Assembly (NCBI RefSeq): GCF_021290925.1
Contig: NZ_JAJSLX010000002.1
Span: 709,001 to 773,000, forward strand
DNA: 64,000 nucleotides
DNA from: Sessilibacter corallicola
Lineage (GTDB): Bacteria; Pseudomonadota; Gammaproteobacteria; Pseudomonadales; Cellvibrionaceae
Direction of reading: 5' to 3'
Shown here: positions 1 through 9,399 of the stretch, piece after piece
Layout of the letters: the number at the start of each line of letters is the position of its first letter
How positions within the stretch are numbered: position 1 is the stretch's first letter
Translations under genes and position numbers: made by a program
Notes under the pieces: model-generated
What the model was told of the DNA's origin: nothing
Seen by the model: only the letters and a program-made list of their open reading frames with translations
Databases searched by the model: none

Positions 1-274
1 AAGCAGATTGGGGGAGGGTTTATTTGGAATGAATTTTAAGCTATGGCTTAATTTGAGGCACGATGTTTTATTAGAGATTGATGTTATGCCAACTTTTTTG
101 GACAACCCGTGAAATCGTCTGATTTCTTATCCTTAAGGTTATAGAAACTTAAATAAACGTTGGAATAGACACTTAGGTTTTTAGTATCAGCTCTGGTGGA
201 CAAGAGAGAGCTGCACAGAAGCATAGTTAAAATAAATAATCCCGAGCAAATATTTTTATTTTTGATAAAAATTC

Positions 275-694
275 TTATACAACGCTGCGGCGTTCTCGTG
301 TTTTTCTACGCTCATGCGCGGCACCTTGTTGAATGCCTCGTTCTTTCCATAGTGCAAATAAATTGCGTCGATCTGGATTCTGACGTCTGTCAGAAAAATG
401 TCGGTAGGAGCACAAACAATCCGGTTGCGTGCATTTATTCAGTGGCAGAGAAGGGGCCTCGTTAGTGAGGAACATTTTGTTTTGAATGGTTTTAGCCGCG
501 TGACAGCAACCCGGTAACGTTACAATTGAAACCGCCTTGTAAGGATTCTCATCTTTGCCGTTGCCTCGGCTGTGTGGCGACGGTTTCGACCTTCTTTCTT
601 CGTCATCCGGACGATTAAATTTTACCAATGCCAATAATACGAACATGAGTCCAACGCCAAAAAACAAAACGACAGACGGTGAAAATTGAATCAT
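275..694 (-). CDS. Small single-pass membrane protein, basic C-terminus
   Basis: A 139-residue protein I do not recognise as a named family. Residues about 5-25 form one hydrophobic segment (VVLFFGVGLMFVLLALV), so it is probably anchored in the inner membrane with a cytoplasmic, very hydrophilic tail. The middle carries a cysteine/histidine cluster (GCCHAAK, then C-x4-C-x-C around residues 88-94) that could bind a metal. The C-terminus is rich in Arg/Asp/Glu with repeated DRR and ERR triplets (SDRRQNPDRR, HERRKTRERR). It stands alone, with no same-strand neighbour within several hundred bases. The plus-strand ORF across it has less protein-like composition and is taken as a shadow. Real gene likely, function unknown. 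Confidence 0.6.
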   Translation of the reverse strand: MIQFSPSVVLFFGVGLMFVLLALVKFNRPDDEERRSKPSPHSRGNGKDENPYKAVSIVTLPGCCHAAKTIQNKMFLTNEAPSLPLNKCTQPDCLCSYRHFSDRRQNPDRRNLFALWKERGIQQGAAHERRKTRERRSVV

Positions 695-1439
695 ATTTGG
701 CTCGCAAAGTTAAAATCGGTTGCTAGTGTTTGCTGAACTCAGTAGCTAAGTTTCAGCGTCGGTGCGTGTTGACGTTCAAGTAAGCGTTTCAAATACATTG
801 GAACTGGTTCACACGCGGTTCTTGTTTGCTCACTCATTCAGTTTTCATTGCTAATGCAATCGTGAGCAGACTCGATTTCCTTTTAAACTAGCGGCGTTGC
901 TCCTGTTGGTAAAGTGTCTAAAAAAAGTAATTCCGTTTTCTTTGAACTCGTTATTATTAGCCGCTTATATTCAAGTCAGATAAAGCATATACCGCTCAAT
1001 ATAATTGTAAGCATAGGATCTAATCTAGACCAAAATCGAAAATAAGTTGTAAAACACAGTGTGGTTGTGAGAGTTATTTTTTTGACAATAAATTCAATTT
1101 GAATCAAACCATCAAGAAAATTTTATTGAATTATTGGTCATTATTTTTTAGGTCGACAAAGCTTTCAGAACCATAGTGAATGGCTATAGCGTTATGGTCA
1201 GTACAGGCATCGATGTGTATATCGACGAACATACGATTAACAGTATGGCTGAGAATAGTGCAGGCTAACAGGGTAGGAAATCAAACCGCGTTAATATTTA
1301 TTGAAGAAAGATTTAAAATCGGATTCGGTTCACAATAACTGACTGATGTAATCGGAACCGAATCGAGAGAGGTTTAGTGACACTTAATAAAAGTGTCATC
1401 TAAATAAAGGAATTGAAGTTAGACGTTACCCAAAATTTC
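695..1439. other. Intergenic stretch with inverted repeats and a short ORF remnant
   Basis: About 745 AT-rich bases between the small membrane gene and the end of the rnf operon. Two inverted repeats lie just past rnfE: arms of 10 bases at 1322-1331 and 1355-1364 (GATTCGGTTC / GAACCGAATC), and a hairpin at 1378-1398 (TGACACTT, 5-base loop, AAGTGTCA). They are candidates for the end of the rnf transcript, though neither has a clear U-tract on the minus strand. A 38-codon open stretch at 1152-1268 on the plus strand is less AT-rich than its surroundings and may be a gene remnant; no start or RBS is evident. Confidence 0.5.
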
Positions 1440-2156
1440 TTAAGTAATATTACCAGTGGTTCTGACTCGGCGACTAACGGCTTCGGTCTCTTGCGTTTGT
1501 CGCAATTTTTCTCTGCGCTGCAATTCACTGTCAATAATATTTTTTAACGCAATCAAAAAGCCGGTGACCAAAAACGCACCCGGTGGCAGTACGGCGACCA
1601 AAAAGCCTGGATAGTTTTCACTGAGTTGAAGAGTCCAACCTCGACCGAATTCACCGAGCAACAAATGCATGTCGGCAAATAAGGTTCCGTTGCCAAGTAG
1701 CTCACGAATGGCACCAACGATAACAAGCACAACACTGAACCCAAAGCCCATCATGATTCCATCAATGACTGCGGGTACGGGTTTGTTTTTACACGCGAAG
1801 GCGTCGGCTCTGCCTAGGATTGCACAATTAGTAACAATCAGAGCGATGAACAGACCGAGAATCTGGTACAGCTCGTAGGTGAACGCTCGCATTAATAATT
1901 CAGCACAAGTGGTGAACGAGGCGATGATCATTACGAACGCGGGCAGTTTGATGGCATCGGTAACGGCGTTGCGAATCAGAGAAACCGATAAGTTAGAACC
2001 AACCAAAACAACAATTGTGGCTATCGATAGCCCGAGCGCATTGACCACAGAGCCACTGACGGCCAGTAGTGGACACAGGCCAAGTAACTGCACCAGTGCC
2101 GGGTTATTTTTCCACAAACCGTTGTGAACAATTTCTTTGTAATTTACGTCACTCAT
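1440..2156 (-). CDS. rnfE: Rnf electron-transport complex subunit E
   Basis: Integral membrane subunit of the Rnf ferredoxin (flavodoxin):NAD+ oxidoreductase, which couples electron transfer to ion movement. The 238-residue protein opens with the typical [21 protein letters not shown] signature and has about six membrane segments; the [12 protein letters not shown] motif near residue 110 is the one shared by RnfA/RnfE and NqrD/E. It is the last gene of the minus-strand operon, and its ATG overlaps the rnfG stop by 4 bases (ATGA), implying translational coupling. The C-terminal tail is charged ([10 protein letters not shown]) and cytoplasmic. The nth gene that follows rnfE in E. coli is absent. 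Subunit assignment is secure; whether the coupling ion is Na+ or H+ cannot be read here. Confidence 0.96.
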   Translation of the reverse strand: MSDVNYKEIVHNGLWKNNPALVQLLGLCPLLAVSGSVVNALGLSIATIVVLVGSNLSVSLIRNAVTDAIKLPAFVMIIASFTTCAELLMRAFTYELYQILGLFIALIVTNCAILGRADAFACKNKPVPAVIDGIMMGFGFSVVLVIVGAIRELLGNGTLFADMHLLLGEFGRGWTLQLSENYPGFLVAVLPPGAFLVTGFLIALKNIIDSELQRREKLRQTQETEAVSRRVRTTGNIT

Positions 2157-2797
2157 TGTGAATTCGCTTGCTCTGTCGTTGGAGTAGGGTCAAAAAGTGT
2201 TGAATGGTTTGCTTGAACGAACTGCAAAGCTTTTTCAACTTGCTTCACGACCGCACGAGGCGTAATCGTTGCGCCAGTGAATTGATCGAACTCACCGCCG
2301 TCTTTTTTAACTGCCCATAAAGAAGGGGCTGTTAGAGACTTACCGTTGAAGCTCAATACCCAATCGCTCTTTTTCAAATCTACTTTATCGCCGAGCCCTG
2401 GAGTTTCGTTGTGAGTTAGGATTCGAACACCGGCAATGTCGCCGTTTTCCCAAACACCAACGATCATACGAATGGCACCGCTGTAACCGTCTGGGGCAAC
2501 GCTCGGTACGATAACTGCGACAACCTCGTTGTTTTTCTTGGCGATATGTATGTTTTCTTGGCTTCGAAGTCCCAATTGCTTTAGGTTGGCCTGTGGAATT
2601 GCCACTAAATCGACCAGCATGTCATTGTCGTGTTGGTCTGGGGCAACGACTTCGAGCAGAGCTTTTTGCGCCGCTGAACGCTCACTGGCGGCGATGCTTT
2701 TTTTGGTGCCCTGAAAGGTCACTGCCAACAGGCCCGCTGTGCACAGAGCAAAAACTGTGAGAATGAAACTGTTCTTACTGATTGCCTGACCGATCAT
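2153..2797 (-). CDS. rnfG: Rnf electron-transport complex subunit G
   Basis: Flavoprotein subunit of the Rnf complex, anchored by one N-terminal membrane helix (about residues 8-28) with an FMN-binding domain on the periplasmic side. The covalent-FMN motif is visible as [18 protein letters not shown] near residues 170-187, where the last Thr of TGAT-I-T is the expected phosphodiester attachment site. The [17 protein letters not shown] motif about 45 residues upstream is also characteristic. At 214 residues it is of normal length. It starts within a TAATG junction with rnfD (1-base overlap) and overlaps rnfE by 4 bases. Confidence 0.96.
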   Translation of the reverse strand: MIGQAISKNSFILTVFALCTAGLLAVTFQGTKKSIAASERSAAQKALLEVVAPDQHDNDMLVDLVAIPQANLKQLGLRSQENIHIAKKNNEVVAVIVPSVAPDGYSGAIRMIVGVWENGDIAGVRILTHNETPGLGDKVDLKKSDWVLSFNGKSLTAPSLWAVKKDGGEFDQFTGATITPRAVVKQVEKALQFVQANHSTLFDPTPTTEQANSQ

Positions 2798-3843
2798 TAC
2801 ACATCCACCTTTTCGGTTGCTCGTCGTGACTTGTTGTGGCCGTAACTGCGTGGCAGTGTGTAGTAGTCAATAAACGGCGCGGCGAAGTTCATTAACAAAA
2901 CAGCAAACGCGATGGCATCAGGGTAGTTACCAAAGTGTCTGATCATAAATACCAACAGGCCAATACAAGCGCCGAAAATGAGTCGGCCTTTTTGTGAAAC
3001 CGCCGAGCTGACTGGATCGGTGATAATAAAAAATGCACCTAACATAGTTGCACCTGAAAGCAGGTGCGTGAGCACAGGCGCGCCGCTGTCAGATCCACCG
3101 TTATAAAATAAGAATGAACACACAGTGAGTGTGACAAGCATGGCTACGGGTGCGTGCCAGCTGAAAATTTTTCGCCAGAGCAGAAATAATCCGCCGAGTA
3201 AGAAACCGAGGTTCACCCATTCCCAACCGGCGCCTGCAATTACCGCGTCTGAAAAGATACTTTCATTTTGATAAATCTCAGCAACGGTTTCACCTTGTGA
3301 TTGCTTGAAGGCATCTAATGGTGTTGCGCCGGTGTAGCCGTCTAAAGGGGCGTTTAGAAATACGCTGCTAAAGGCTTCGGCTAGAGACGGTGCATTGGCA
3401 AATCCAACCGGTGCAGTCCAAAGCGTCATGTTGACGGGGAAAGAGATCAGCAGAACGACGTAACCAATCATTGCCGGATTGAAAGGATTAAATCCCAAAC
3501 CGCCGTACAATTGTTTGGCGACTACGATAGAGAAGATACAGCCGACAAAAATTAACCACCACGGGCTGTAGGGCGGCAGTGCTAGGCCCAATAAAATGGC
3601 GGTCACTAAAGCGCTGCAGTCGGATAAATAAAATTTAATTGGCCGTTTTCTTAAGTAAAGAACAAGGGCCTCTAAAGCGAGCGAAAAAATAATCGCAAGC
3701 GCAAGATTGATAATGACACCGACACCAAAAAAATACACCAGAGCGATAAACCCAGGTGTGGTTGCCGCAGCAACGGTCAGCATCACTTTTTGCGTGCTGT
3801 TTGTTGCGTGAGCGTGTGGGGAGGACTGGCTAATAAAACTCAT
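2797..3843 (-). CDS. rnfD: Rnf electron-transport complex subunit D
   Basis: Polytopic membrane flavoprotein subunit of Rnf, homologous to NqrB. The 348-residue protein has about eight to ten hydrophobic segments. DGYTGATPLDAFKQ near residue 168 is the covalent-FMN attachment motif, and LLSGATMLGAFFIITDPVSS near residue 262 is the conserved downstream signature. The start follows rnfC by 6 bases and its stop is joined to rnfG by TAATG. All key motifs are present and length is normal. Confidence 0.96.
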   Translation of the reverse strand: MSFISQSSPHAHATNSTQKVMLTVAAATTPGFIALVYFFGVGVIINLALAIIFSLALEALVLYLRKRPIKFYLSDCSALVTAILLGLALPPYSPWWLIFVGCIFSIVVAKQLYGGLGFNPFNPAMIGYVVLLISFPVNMTLWTAPVGFANAPSLAEAFSSVFLNAPLDGYTGATPLDAFKQSQGETVAEIYQNESIFSDAVIAGAGWEWVNLGFLLGGLFLLWRKIFSWHAPVAMLVTLTVCSFLFYNGGSDSGAPVLTHLLSGATMLGAFFIITDPVSSAVSQKGRLIFGACIGLLVFMIRHFGNYPDAIAFAVLLMNFAAPFIDYYTLPRSYGHNKSRRATEKVDV

Positions 3844-3849
3844 GAATGC

Positions 3850-4630
3850 TTACTCTTCTAACTCCGCCAGTTCTTTTTCGGTGGCTTCTAATTTCTGTTT
3901 TAGCTTGTTTAAGCCAAGCGACAGAGCTTCTTGGTTATCGCTGTTTTCTTCTACTGCGGTGTCGTATTTGATTTGCGCTTTACCAATGCGGGTTTTTAAA
4001 CTCTCAATCTGATTTGCGAGTTTTTCCTTTGGCGTTAACTGAGCGTTAGCCGCAGCTTTCGCTTTCGCTCGTTCGATGGCGGCCTGCGCGGGATCAAGTT
4101 CTTCTTTTTGATCTGCTTCTTTGGCGGGCTCCTTCGGTGCCAACTCTTTCAGTTCTTGCTGCGCGGCGTTTAATTTCTCTTTCAGTTTTTCGACACCCAA
4201 TGCCAGTGCGTCGACATTTTCACTTCCGTCCGACACTGCCTGAGCGTGCTTCTGTTGCGCTTTTTCTAAGCGATTAGTCAGTGATTCAACCGAGCTTTGT
4301 GCTTTTTCGTAAGGCGACATGGACTGTTTGGCCAGTGCTTTTGCCTTGGCTTTTTCGATAGCGGCCTGAGCGGGATCGAGTTCTTCTTTCTGAGCTGCTT
4401 CTTTAGAGGGCTCGTCTGGTGCTAACTCTTTTAGCTCTTGCTGGGCGGCGTCTAATTTTTCTTTCAGTTTTTCCACGCCCAACGCTAAGGCATCGATATT
4501 ATCGCCACTGTCTGAAACCGCTTGAGCGTGTTTTTGTTGTGCTTTTTCTAAGCGGTTGGTGAGTGATTCAACCGAGCTTTTTACTTTCTCATAAGGCGAC
4601 ATGGATTGTTTGGCCATAGCTTTTGCAATG
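3850..4630 (-). repeat. Tandem 282-bp coding repeats in rnfC tail
   Basis: The tail of rnfC contains in-frame tandem repeats. The block encoding AKQSMSPYEK begins near 4313 in one copy and near 4595 in the next, a period of 282 bases (94 codons). These two copies are nearly identical over most of their length; a third copy, toward the 3' end of the gene, is clearly diverged (NAQLTPKEKL in place of KQSMSPYEK). The units encode heptad-like coiled coil (SSVESLTNRLEKAQQKHAQA) followed by LALGVEKLKEKL. Confidence 0.85.
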
Positions 4631-6468
4631 GCTTTTTCAACCGGATTGTCGGCGTCTGTTGAGCTGGATGTTGGAGCACTTACTTGAGAATTGTCTGCTG
4701 AGGTATTCGCCGGTGCAGTTTTTAGCGCGGCTAATTTGGATTTTGCGTCCTCAACGCGGGTTTCTGCTTGTTTTACTTTCGCCGCTAATTGCTCAACTCG
4801 ATCGCTGTTTTCTGCGACTGCTTCTTGATGTTTGTTTTTTGCAGACTCCAAACGAGTTTGTGCCGAAGCCAAGGTTCTCTCAAGCCTTGCTCGTTCGTCT
4901 TCGACTTTAGGCGCCGCCGGTTTTGTTGGCGTTGCCTCAGAAGAACCCGATTGCGCTTTTTGTTCTTCTAATTTCTTCTTAGCTTCTTGCGCCGCTTTTT
5001 GACGAGCCAAACGTTTGGCTTCTTTTTCGGCCTCGGCTTTGGCGATTCTCTCTTGCTTGAATTCAAACCTTTTACGCGAACGATCCGATTTTGCTTTTTC
5101 CTCTCGCTCGGTTCGAATAGCACCTTTAGCGGCACGGTAATATTGCACCAGCGGAATATGGCTAGGACAAACGTAAGAACAGGCACCGCATTCGATACAA
5201 TCGAACAGGTTGTGAGTCAGCAATTTTTCGTGATCGTCTGAGCGTGCGTACCAATACAATTGCTGAGGCAACAATTGCGCGGGACACGCTTCGGCACACA
5301 TGCCACAGCGAATACACGCCTGTGCCGGTGTTACCGGAGGCATTTCTTTTTTGCTGGGGGCGATAATGCAGTTAGTGGTTTTTAAAACAGGTACGTCCGC
5401 GTTTGGAATAACGAAGCCCATCATGGGACCGCCCATAATGAGCTGGGACGATTTTTTAGCCTTGAAGCCAAACTGATCGAGCAAGTCACTCACGGGTGTG
5501 CCGATTCTAGCTTCAATATTACCGCTGTGTTCTAAGGCATCACCGACGATGGTCGTTATGCGTTTGATCAGAGGTTCGCCGTAGCGCACCGCTCGGTATG
5601 CTGAATAGGTAGTACCAATGTTTTGAACCACAGCACCAACGTGGATAGGCAATTTGCCGCTCGGTACTTCTTTACCGGTCAAACGTTGGATCAGTTGTTT
5701 TTCACCACCCGATGGATATTGGCAGGGGAAGGAAACCACTTGAATGTTCGTGCCCATCGCCGCGTCGCGCAGTGCTGCCAGTGCTTCGGGTTTGTTCTCT
5801 TCCAGGCCGATGACGATGTCTTTAGGATTGCCCAGCAAATGCGCCAACAATTCCACCCCGTGAATAATTTCATAGGGGTAGTTGCGCATTAAAATATCGT
5901 CAGCGGTAATGTAAGGCTCGCATTCAGTACCGTTGATAATCAAGTGTTCGATGGGAGCTTGCCCGGCAAGTTTGACCGAGGTGGGGAAACCTGCGCCACC
6001 CATACCAATCAATCCGGCGGAGCGAATTTTTTCAATCAGTTCTTCGCGGCCCAATTCCATGTAATTTTCACACTCATCTTGAGCGGCTTTTTCGTCTTTG
6101 CCGTCAGAATGAATAATGATGCATGGCCCCGTTAAGCCAGAAGGGTGCGGAATGGGTAATTCTTCAATGGATTCGACAGTACCTGAAATACTGGCGTGAA
6201 TATTAGCGCTGACAAAGCCTTTTGCTTCGGCGACCAGTTGGCCGGTAAGTACACGCTCGCCAACAGCGACCAGCGGTTTTGCGGGCGCACCAATGTGTTG
6301 TGCCAGCGGTAAAATGACTTTTTCAGGTAGGCGTGCGCTGACCAGCGGTCGTTGTAAAGACTGAGATTTATTTTGCGGCGGATGTACGCCCCCAGCGATT
6401 GGAAAGATTTTCCGTGCGTGTTGTGCGCTGGTGGCGATTAATTCGGTAGTGATAGGTTTTGCTGTCAC
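3850..6468 (-). CDS. rnfC: Rnf electron-transport complex subunit C with long C-terminal repeat tail
   Basis: Peripheral cytoplasmic subunit carrying the NADH/FMN site and two [4Fe-4S] clusters. Residues 1-370 hold the RnfC barrel-sandwich and NADH/FMN domain (GMGGAGFPTSVKL, SGGEKQLIQRLTGKEVP). Cluster motifs are CIRCGMCAEACP near residue 386 and CIECGACSYVCP near 425. From about residue 450 the protein becomes a 420-residue Ala/Lys/Glu-rich coiled-coil tail including three tandem repeats of about 94 residues. At 872 residues it is much longer than minimal RnfC (about 450), though long tails are known in gammaproteobacteria. It starts with GTG preceded by GAAGGA; no nearby ATG gives a better start. 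Confidence 0.96.
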   Translation of the reverse strand: MTAKPITTELIATSAQHARKIFPIAGGVHPPQNKSQSLQRPLVSARLPEKVILPLAQHIGAPAKPLVAVGERVLTGQLVAEAKGFVSANIHASISGTVESIEELPIPHPSGLTGPCIIIHSDGKDEKAAQDECENYMELGREELIEKIRSAGLIGMGGAGFPTSVKLAGQAPIEHLIINGTECEPYITADDILMRNYPYEIIHGVELLAHLLGNPKDIVIGLEENKPEALAALRDAAMGTNIQVVSFPCQYPSGGEKQLIQRLTGKEVPSGKLPIHVGAVVQNIGTTYSAYRAVRYGEPLIKRITTIVGDALEHSGNIEARIGTPVSDLLDQFGFKAKKSSQLIMGGPMMGFVIPNADVPVLKTTNCIIAPSKKEMPPVTPAQACIRCGMCAEACPAQLLPQQLYWYARSDDHEKLLTHNLFDCIECGACSYVCPSHIPLVQYYRAAKGAIRTEREEKAKSDRSRKRFEFKQERIAKAEAEKEAKRLARQKAAQEAKKKLEEQKAQSGSSEATPTKPAAPKVEDERARLERTLASAQTRLESAKNKHQEAVAENSDRVEQLAAKVKQAETRVEDAKSKLAALKTAPANTSADNSQVSAPTSSSTDADNPVEKAIAKAMAKQSMSPYEKVKSSVESLTNRLEKAQQKHAQAVSDSGDNIDALALGVEKLKEKLDAAQQELKELAPDEPSKEAAQKEELDPAQAAIEKAKAKALAKQSMSPYEKAQSSVESLTNRLEKAQQKHAQAVSDGSENVDALALGVEKLKEKLNAAQQELKELAPKEPAKEADQKEELDPAQAAIERAKAKAAANAQLTPKEKLANQIESLKTRIGKAQIKYDTAVEENSDNQEALSLGLNKLKQKLEATEKELAELEE

Positions 6469-6491
6469 TAATGTTTCCTTCGGCTAATGAT

Positions 6492-7091
6492 TTATGCTGC
6501 CTGGTGTTGAGGGTTGTCGGTTGCGATAATGTTTGGGTTCGGCTTCTGCCATGCCCAATTTTGCAACGTGACTGGAATTGGGAGCATGTCGATACAATCG
6601 ACTGGGCAAGGCTCAACACACAGGTCACATCCGGTACATTCATCAGAAATTACGGTGTGCATTTGTTTCGCTGCACCAAGAATGGCGTCCATGGGGCACG
6701 CCTGAATACACTTGGTACAACCAATACATTCGTCTTCTCGAATCACGGCAACGCGTTTTATGTCGGCGGATTCTGCGCCGCCGCTGTCTAATTGCGGTGC
6801 TTCCACGCCCATCAATTCTGCGATTGCTTCAACGGTGGTTTGTCCACCGGGCGGGCATTTATTGATTTCGTCGCCTTGAGCAATCTGCTCAGCGTAGGGG
6901 CGACATCCTGGATAACCGCACTGGCCACATTGGGTTTGCGGTAATAGAGAATCTAATTGCTCAACAATGGGATCGCCTTCAACTTTAAATTGGACGGAGG
7001 CAAAGCCAAGCAGAGCGCCGAAAAAGAGGGCTAGTAAGCCCAAAGCCACTAAGGCTGCGATTATCGGTTGGTTTGTAATTAACTCGATCAT
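6492..7091 (-). CDS. rnfB: Rnf electron-transport complex subunit B (ferredoxin-type)
   Basis: Iron-sulfur subunit that relays electrons inside the Rnf complex. Residues about 8-28 form an N-terminal membrane anchor. A four-cysteine Fe-S domain follows ([19 protein letters not shown], then NKCPPGG), and then two bacterial ferredoxin motifs, [16 protein letters not shown] and [16 protein letters not shown], each with four cysteines for [4Fe-4S]. At 199 residues it has normal gammaproteobacterial length. It lies 10 bases after rnfA and 23 bases before rnfC, inside the same minus-strand operon. Confidence 0.97.
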   Translation of the reverse strand: MIELITNQPIIAALVALGLLALFFGALLGFASVQFKVEGDPIVEQLDSLLPQTQCGQCGYPGCRPYAEQIAQGDEINKCPPGGQTTVEAIAELMGVEAPQLDSGGAESADIKRVAVIREDECIGCTKCIQACPMDAILGAAKQMHTVISDECTGCDLCVEPCPVDCIDMLPIPVTLQNWAWQKPNPNIIATDNPQHQAA

Positions 7092-7101
7092 TGTGGATAC
7101 C

Positions 7102-7677
7102 TCACACCAATCCCGCGAAGCCCATAAACGCTAAAGACATCAGTCCAGCGGTTATCATGCCGATTGCAGCACCTTGAAACGGTACGGGAACATCTGCGAC
7201 TGCAAGTCGTTCTCTCATTGCAGAGAACAATACTAAGACCAGTGAAAATCCAATCGCAGCGCCAAAGCCATACAGGCTCGATTGGAAGAAGTTTAGGTCT
7301 TTGTTGGTATTTTGAAGGGCAACCCCTAATACAGCGCAGTTGGTGGTAATCAGTGGCAAAAAGACACCGAGAACGCGGTACAGCAGCGGACTGGTTTTTT
7401 CGATAAACATCTTGGCAAACTGCACGACAACTGCAATAACCATAATAAAGGTAATCGTGCGCAGATATTCTAGCCCGAGCGGTTCAAGGATAAAGGTGTA
7501 CGCCAGGTAGCTGGAAATGGATGCTAGGGTCAGTACAAATGTGGTTGCTCCAGCCATACCAATAGCAGTTTCTAATTTATTAGAAACTCCCATGAATGGG
7601 CATAGCCCTAAAAACTGAACAAGCACATAGTTATTTACGAGCACTGTTCCGAGTAAAATCGCTGCAAATTCCGCCAT
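7102..7677 (-). CDS. rnfA: Rnf electron-transport complex subunit A
   Basis: First gene of the rnf operon. This integral membrane subunit (191 residues, six predicted helices) is homologous to NqrE and pairs with RnfE. Recognisable motifs are [18 protein letters not shown] near the N-terminus and [11 protein letters not shown] near residue 110, the pseudo-symmetric NCAVLG element shared with RnfE. The promoter should lie in the 258-base AT-rich gap upstream (7678-7935); no clear FNR, ArcA or other operator was recognised there. Confidence 0.97.
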   Translation of the reverse strand: MAEFAAILLGTVLVNNYVLVQFLGLCPFMGVSNKLETAIGMAGATTFVLTLASISSYLAYTFILEPLGLEYLRTITFIMVIAVVVQFAKMFIEKTSPLLYRVLGVFLPLITTNCAVLGVALQNTNKDLNFFQSSLYGFGAAIGFSLVLVLFSAMRERLAVADVPVPFQGAAIGMITAGLMSLAFMGFAGLV

Positions 7678-7935
7678 AAACCGTTGCTAAATTGAAGGAA
7701 AATTAAAAATACTGAGGACCCATAGTGGTCTGGGCGCGAGATTGTAGCAGCAATGTACAGAGACATCTAAATAGTAGTGTTGTTATTGTATATCTGCAGA
7801 ATCGATTAAATGTCTTGTAATGTATTTGTTTTTTGGTTATATGGTTATAATGGAATTTTAACCCTTTGAAATAAAAAGAGTTTTTTATGTTTTGGTGGGG
7901 TTGTTCGGTAGGTGGGAGCTCTGTTAATGAGCTTC

Positions 7936-8412
7936 CTATTTAATCTGGGTGATCGTTAAGTTGGCGCCTTTTTGAGAAAACTCAACTCGTCTCAGCGCCG
8001 ACATTCCTAGCAAAACCTCTTTGCCATCCATTGCCGGGTTAACAATAGCCTCAATATTTTTAAGTTTAATCGGGCCAAACGTGATTTGATCAAGTTCGGT
8101 TCTGTAACCAACGGCGATGCCATTTGCGGTATGCATTCGGGTTTGACCCAAGTTTTCTAAAGAAAGTGTGTTGGCCAGTTCGTCAGAAACCACGACGTGA
8201 GTGGCGCCTGTATCTAAAAGAAAGTAGACGGGAGAATCGTTGATGGTGCCTGTGGTGGAATAAGAGCCGTTAAAACCGTTGATAACCAAAGAGTCTTCGC
8301 TGCGATTATCAAGGTATAACATCAGGAAAATGACGCAAAAGATGGCTACCCACAATCCCCAAATCATCGCTTTGGCAAACGGGTTTGTCGACTCGTTATG
8401 ATGCTCATCCAT
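7936..8412 (-). CDS. Membrane-anchored retropepsin-like aspartic protease (clan AA)
   Basis: A 158-residue protein with one N-terminal membrane segment (about residues 13-32), then a single retropepsin-like domain. The catalytic motif is FLLDTGATHVVVSDELA near residues 63-79, and the second conserved turn is LLGMSALRRVEF near residues 135-146. This is the TIGR02281-type family of small bacterial aspartic proteases, thought to act as a dimer on the periplasmic side; substrates are not established. It is monocistronic, with a perfect 18-base palindrome 23 bases upstream of its start. Confidence 0.85.
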   Translation of the reverse strand: MDEHHNESTNPFAKAMIWGLWVAIFCVIFLMLYLDNRSEDSLVINGFNGSYSTTGTINDSPVYFLLDTGATHVVVSDELANTLSLENLGQTRMHTANGIAVGYRTELDQITFGPIKLKNIEAIVNPAMDGKEVLLGMSALRRVEFSQKGANLTITQIK

Positions 8413-9399
8413 AAATAATTTATTTTTCCAATCGTATTGATATAAATATCAATTTGTTAAGTCTCTTTGCATAAATTAGTAAAAAAATAATTCTATGCAG
8501 CAGCTGGATCAATGAAATAAAAAATTAATGCGTCAAAAATCGCATTTGCATTATCTAACAGTTTAAAACAAAGTTTAAAGCGGTGTTAATGTCACTGTTC
8601 GTTCGATTTCCATTGTTTCTATCTCTAATAAATAACTTTTGGGTGTAGAGCCATACAAAAGTTATTTGCGCTACAACGTATGTATCGTATGTATAAAGAA
8701 CCGCAAAGAGTTTGATGTACTGACGGAAACATGTTTTACCCGTTGATAATAACGTGTGTTGTTATTGTGTTACGTGTTCATGTTTTGGCTTTAATTCCGG
8801 ATATCAATAAATGATTGTTTGGAATTTGTTCTTTAAGCGTAAAATTTGTGTTTTATTTGCGGTAATACTCTTTTAGATACATCCCTAAATTGTTCATAAT
8901 TAGTTGTCGTTCAATCAGATTGATTGTCTTGTTTTATGGCTCTGATTGTTGTTTTTATTCCCGCTATTGTCGGTTATTTCCGCGATTTGCAATTTGAGGA
9001 ATAAGAATACTCCCAATGAAATAGATTGTGTGAAACTCATCTCGATCTAAAGTTTTGGGGTTATACGGCAGCAAAATTTAGGGGTATAACGTTATTATTA
9101 AATGTTCAATTCGTAAGAGCTTAAGTGATATCTGCGTGATATTCTCAGCGCCTTTTTAATACACATTAAAACACAAACATTTGATGGTATTGGAACTGGC
9201 AACCAATGAGGTATTTTGGTAGGTTAAGCACCCTAACCAAGAAAGCAGTATCAAAATGCTATAGCTTGTCTCTTTTTAGTTTGCTTAGTCTAAAGCTCTG
9301 ACGAACACTCTCGAAGGAATGGTTACGCTGCAATGGGTATCGCGGCTGCCTGCAAGTTAAACGTTTTCATTAACTGTATCTGGTAAGTGGTTAGGTTTT
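8413..9399. other. Long AT-rich intergenic region with possible structured leader
   Basis: Nearly 1 kb between the protease and the DUF1631 gene, both transcribed outward. It holds no convincing ORF of normal size. A palindrome near 8436 belongs to the protease promoter. Toward the DUF1631 side there is a nested stem-loop (outer arms 9213-9221 and 9249-9257, inner arms 9222-9226 and 9234-9238) and a 17-codon mini-ORF at 9333-9386 ending 13 bases before the DUF1631 start. No tRNA or known riboswitch signature was recognised. Confidence 0.5.
8436..8453. promoter_or_regulatory. Perfect 18-bp palindrome, candidate operator
   Basis: ATTGATATAAATATCAAT is a perfect inverted repeat 23 bases upstream of the aspartic-protease start codon. 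It contains TTGAT and ATCAA half-sites as in an FNR/CRP-type box, but with 6 rather than 4 bases between them, so FNR binding is doubtful. Its position would suit repression or autoregulation. Confidence 0.4.

Noticed and set aside
196-465. Plus-strand ORF overlapping the small membrane gene
   Set aside because: It starts with a rare codon, has no RBS, and is antisense to a better minus-strand gene with a clear membrane helix.
1152-1268. Short open stretch encoding about 38 residues downstream of rnfE
   Set aside because: Composition is coding-like, but there is no start with RBS and no homology I recognise; kept only as a possible remnant in the gap description.
8436-8453. Canonical FNR box
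   Set aside because: Half-sites TTGAT and ATCAA are 6 bases apart instead of 4; retained only as an unassigned palindrome.
9181-9399. Cyclic-di-GMP (GEMM) riboswitch before the DUF1631 gene
   Set aside because: The stem-loop lacks the conserved GEMM core and tetraloop receptor pattern.
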